DNA from: Flagellimonas pacifica
GTDB lineage: Bacteria; Bacteroidota; Bacteroidia; Flavobacteriales; Flavobacteriaceae
NCBI RefSeq assembly: GCF_900215465.1
Contig: NZ_OBEH01000002.1
Coordinates: 186,001 to 250,000, forward strand
Length of the DNA stretch: 64,000 nucleotides
Direction of reading: 5' to 3'
Positions 63,257 to 64,000 of this stretch are shown here, piece by piece. The notes under the pieces are model-generated. The model made no database searches and had not been told where the DNA came from. It was given only the letters and a program-made list of their open reading frames with translations. The translations under genes were made by a program, and so were the position numbers. How positions within the stretch are numbered: position 1 is the first letter of the stretch; every line of letters begins with the position of its first letter.

Positions 63257-64000
63257 ATGATGCGACAGCTTTTAATAATGTTATTGGCAACCTGTTTGTT
63301 GGCTTGTACTTCAAAAAATAACGAACCCCAACCAACCGTGTTTTGGGATTTTAGTACCAACAACTCATTGGAAAGCACAGGGAAGGCCAGTTATAAATTA
63401 ATCAAGGGAAATGACTTGGTATCGTTTAAAAAAGATGAAACCACAGACTACCTGAATATAGAAGAGGGAGGCTATCTCTACATCCCAAGAAAAGATTGTC
63501 CCGCCTTAAATTTTCATGGGGAAAATTCCAAGTTCACCATAGTGGCAAAGATAAATCGACGTGAAAAATCTTACGAACAATGCGAAGCCATTGCAGGGAT
63601 GTGGAACGAAACCCGTAAAAAAAGACAATACTATCTATTCCTGAATCTGCTACAAAAAGAAAGTGGGGATCAGGTATGTGGTCATATTTCGGATGTAGGA
63701 GGTCCCACGCCGGGTCATAAATGGGCTAGGGATGCTTCAATAGGGCAAACATCCATTGCATATGGAGAATGGGTTACGGTAGCATTCAGTTTTGATGGCC
63801 AGTATGCCAAATCCTATTTAAATGGAAAGTTGGATGTAAGGGAAGGACTTAATCCGTACAAATTTGAACATCAACTTTTTGATGGTGGGGAAGATGGTTC
63901 TGATTTCACTGTGGGAGCCGTAGATCGTTTAGGGGAAATCGGAAATTTTTTTGTTGGTGGAATCGCAAAACTGGCTGTTTATGATAAGGCTTTGTCTGAA
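63257..64000 (+). CDS. LamG-like (concanavalin A-fold) lipoprotein, partial at right edge
   Basis: Open from ATG 63257 to the window end (248 codons seen). A lipoprotein signal (LLIMLLATCLLAC) is followed by a beta-sandwich domain with VFWDFSTNNSLESTGKASYKLI, YGEWVTVAFSFDGQYAKSYLNGKLD and FFVGGIAKLAVYDKALS, the pattern of LamG/laminin-like carbohydrate-binding domains. It begins 15 bp after the sulfatase stop, so it is in the same operon. A further catalytic domain may lie beyond the edge. Confidence 0.75.
   Translation, partial: MMRQLLIMLLATCLLACTSKNNEPQPTVFWDFSTNNSLESTGKASYKLIKGNDLVSFKKDETTDYLNIEEGGYLYIPRKDCPALNFHGENSKFTIVAKINRREKSYEQCEAIAGMWNETRKKRQYYLFLNLLQKESGDQVCGHISDVGGPTPGHKWARDASIGQTSIAYGEWVTVAFSFDGQYAKSYLNGKLDVREGLNPYKFEHQLFDGGEDGSDFTVGAVDRLGEIGNFFVGGIAKLAVYDKALSE

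Noticed and set aside
1..64000. CRISPR array, rRNA operon or insertion sequence
   Set aside because: No regularly spaced repeat array, rRNA-like sequence or DDE transposase was seen.

Overview
The window looks like the chromosome of a marine Flavobacteriaceae-type Bacteroidota. The signs are a SusC/SusD pair with a sulfatase, RteC and TraE-TraN conjugation proteins of the CTnDOT type, BfmA/BtgA mobilization proteins, Bacteroidota tyrosine recombinases, and a GG-leader RiPP precursor. No genus can be assigned from the sequence alone.

Layout. (1) 1-8.7 kb: the end of an AraC-type regulator, then a RiPP cluster. It has a 45-residue precursor with a double-glycine leader and no Cys, a subtilase lipoprotein, a C39-peptidase ABC exporter and an HlyD adaptor on the plus strand. 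A split lanthipeptide-type dehydratase (LanB N- and C-terminal halves as two genes) lies on the minus strand. No LanC cyclase is present. Both ends of the cluster carry three similar TTYC-NN-GAAA-like boxes about 21 bp apart. (2) 8.8-34.8 kb: the backbone of an integrative conjugative element (ICE, 'element A'). It holds RteC, a small HTH protein, replication proteins, a TraE-F-G-I-J-K-M-N transfer operon, ParB, a VirD4-type coupling protein, a DUF5712-type relaxase, BfmA/BtgA, a candidate oriT, and SSB/RadC/DUF6876 accessory genes. (3) 35-43.3 kb: ICE cargo made of a HigBA-like toxin-antitoxin pair, a TIR-like gene followed by a 1414-residue nuclease-NACHT protein (an Avs/NLR-like candidate defence system), and two membrane proteins. 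(4) 43.4-44.8 kb: the element A integrase and a 43-bp attachment repeat equal to the 3' end of tRNA-Arg(UCU). (5) 44.8-55.7 kb: a second, AT-richer element ('element B'). It is bounded by the same 43-bp repeat and carries fic-hsdM-hsdS-hsdR, BfmA/BtgA, its own candidate oriT and its own integrase, but no relaxase. (6) 55.7-64 kb: resident chromosome with an AraC regulator divergent from susC-susD-sulfatase and a partial LamG-like lipoprotein.

How the parts fit. The two elements appear to have accreted in tandem at one tRNA-Arg gene; the complete tRNA should lie left of the window. Element B has a BfmA/BtgA gene and an oriT-like region but no relaxase or mating apparatus. Its oriT-like region has the same three-hairpin plan as the one in the ICE: the same GTA and AAA loops, the same 14-nt core and the same 11-nt spacing, with compensating changes in the stems. 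I infer that element B is mobilised in trans by the ICE.

The observations I rate highest are the paired oriT structures, the TIR-like/nuclease-NACHT operon, and the Cys-free precursor served by a split LanB without a cyclase. Functions were assigned by reading motifs by eye; no database search was run.
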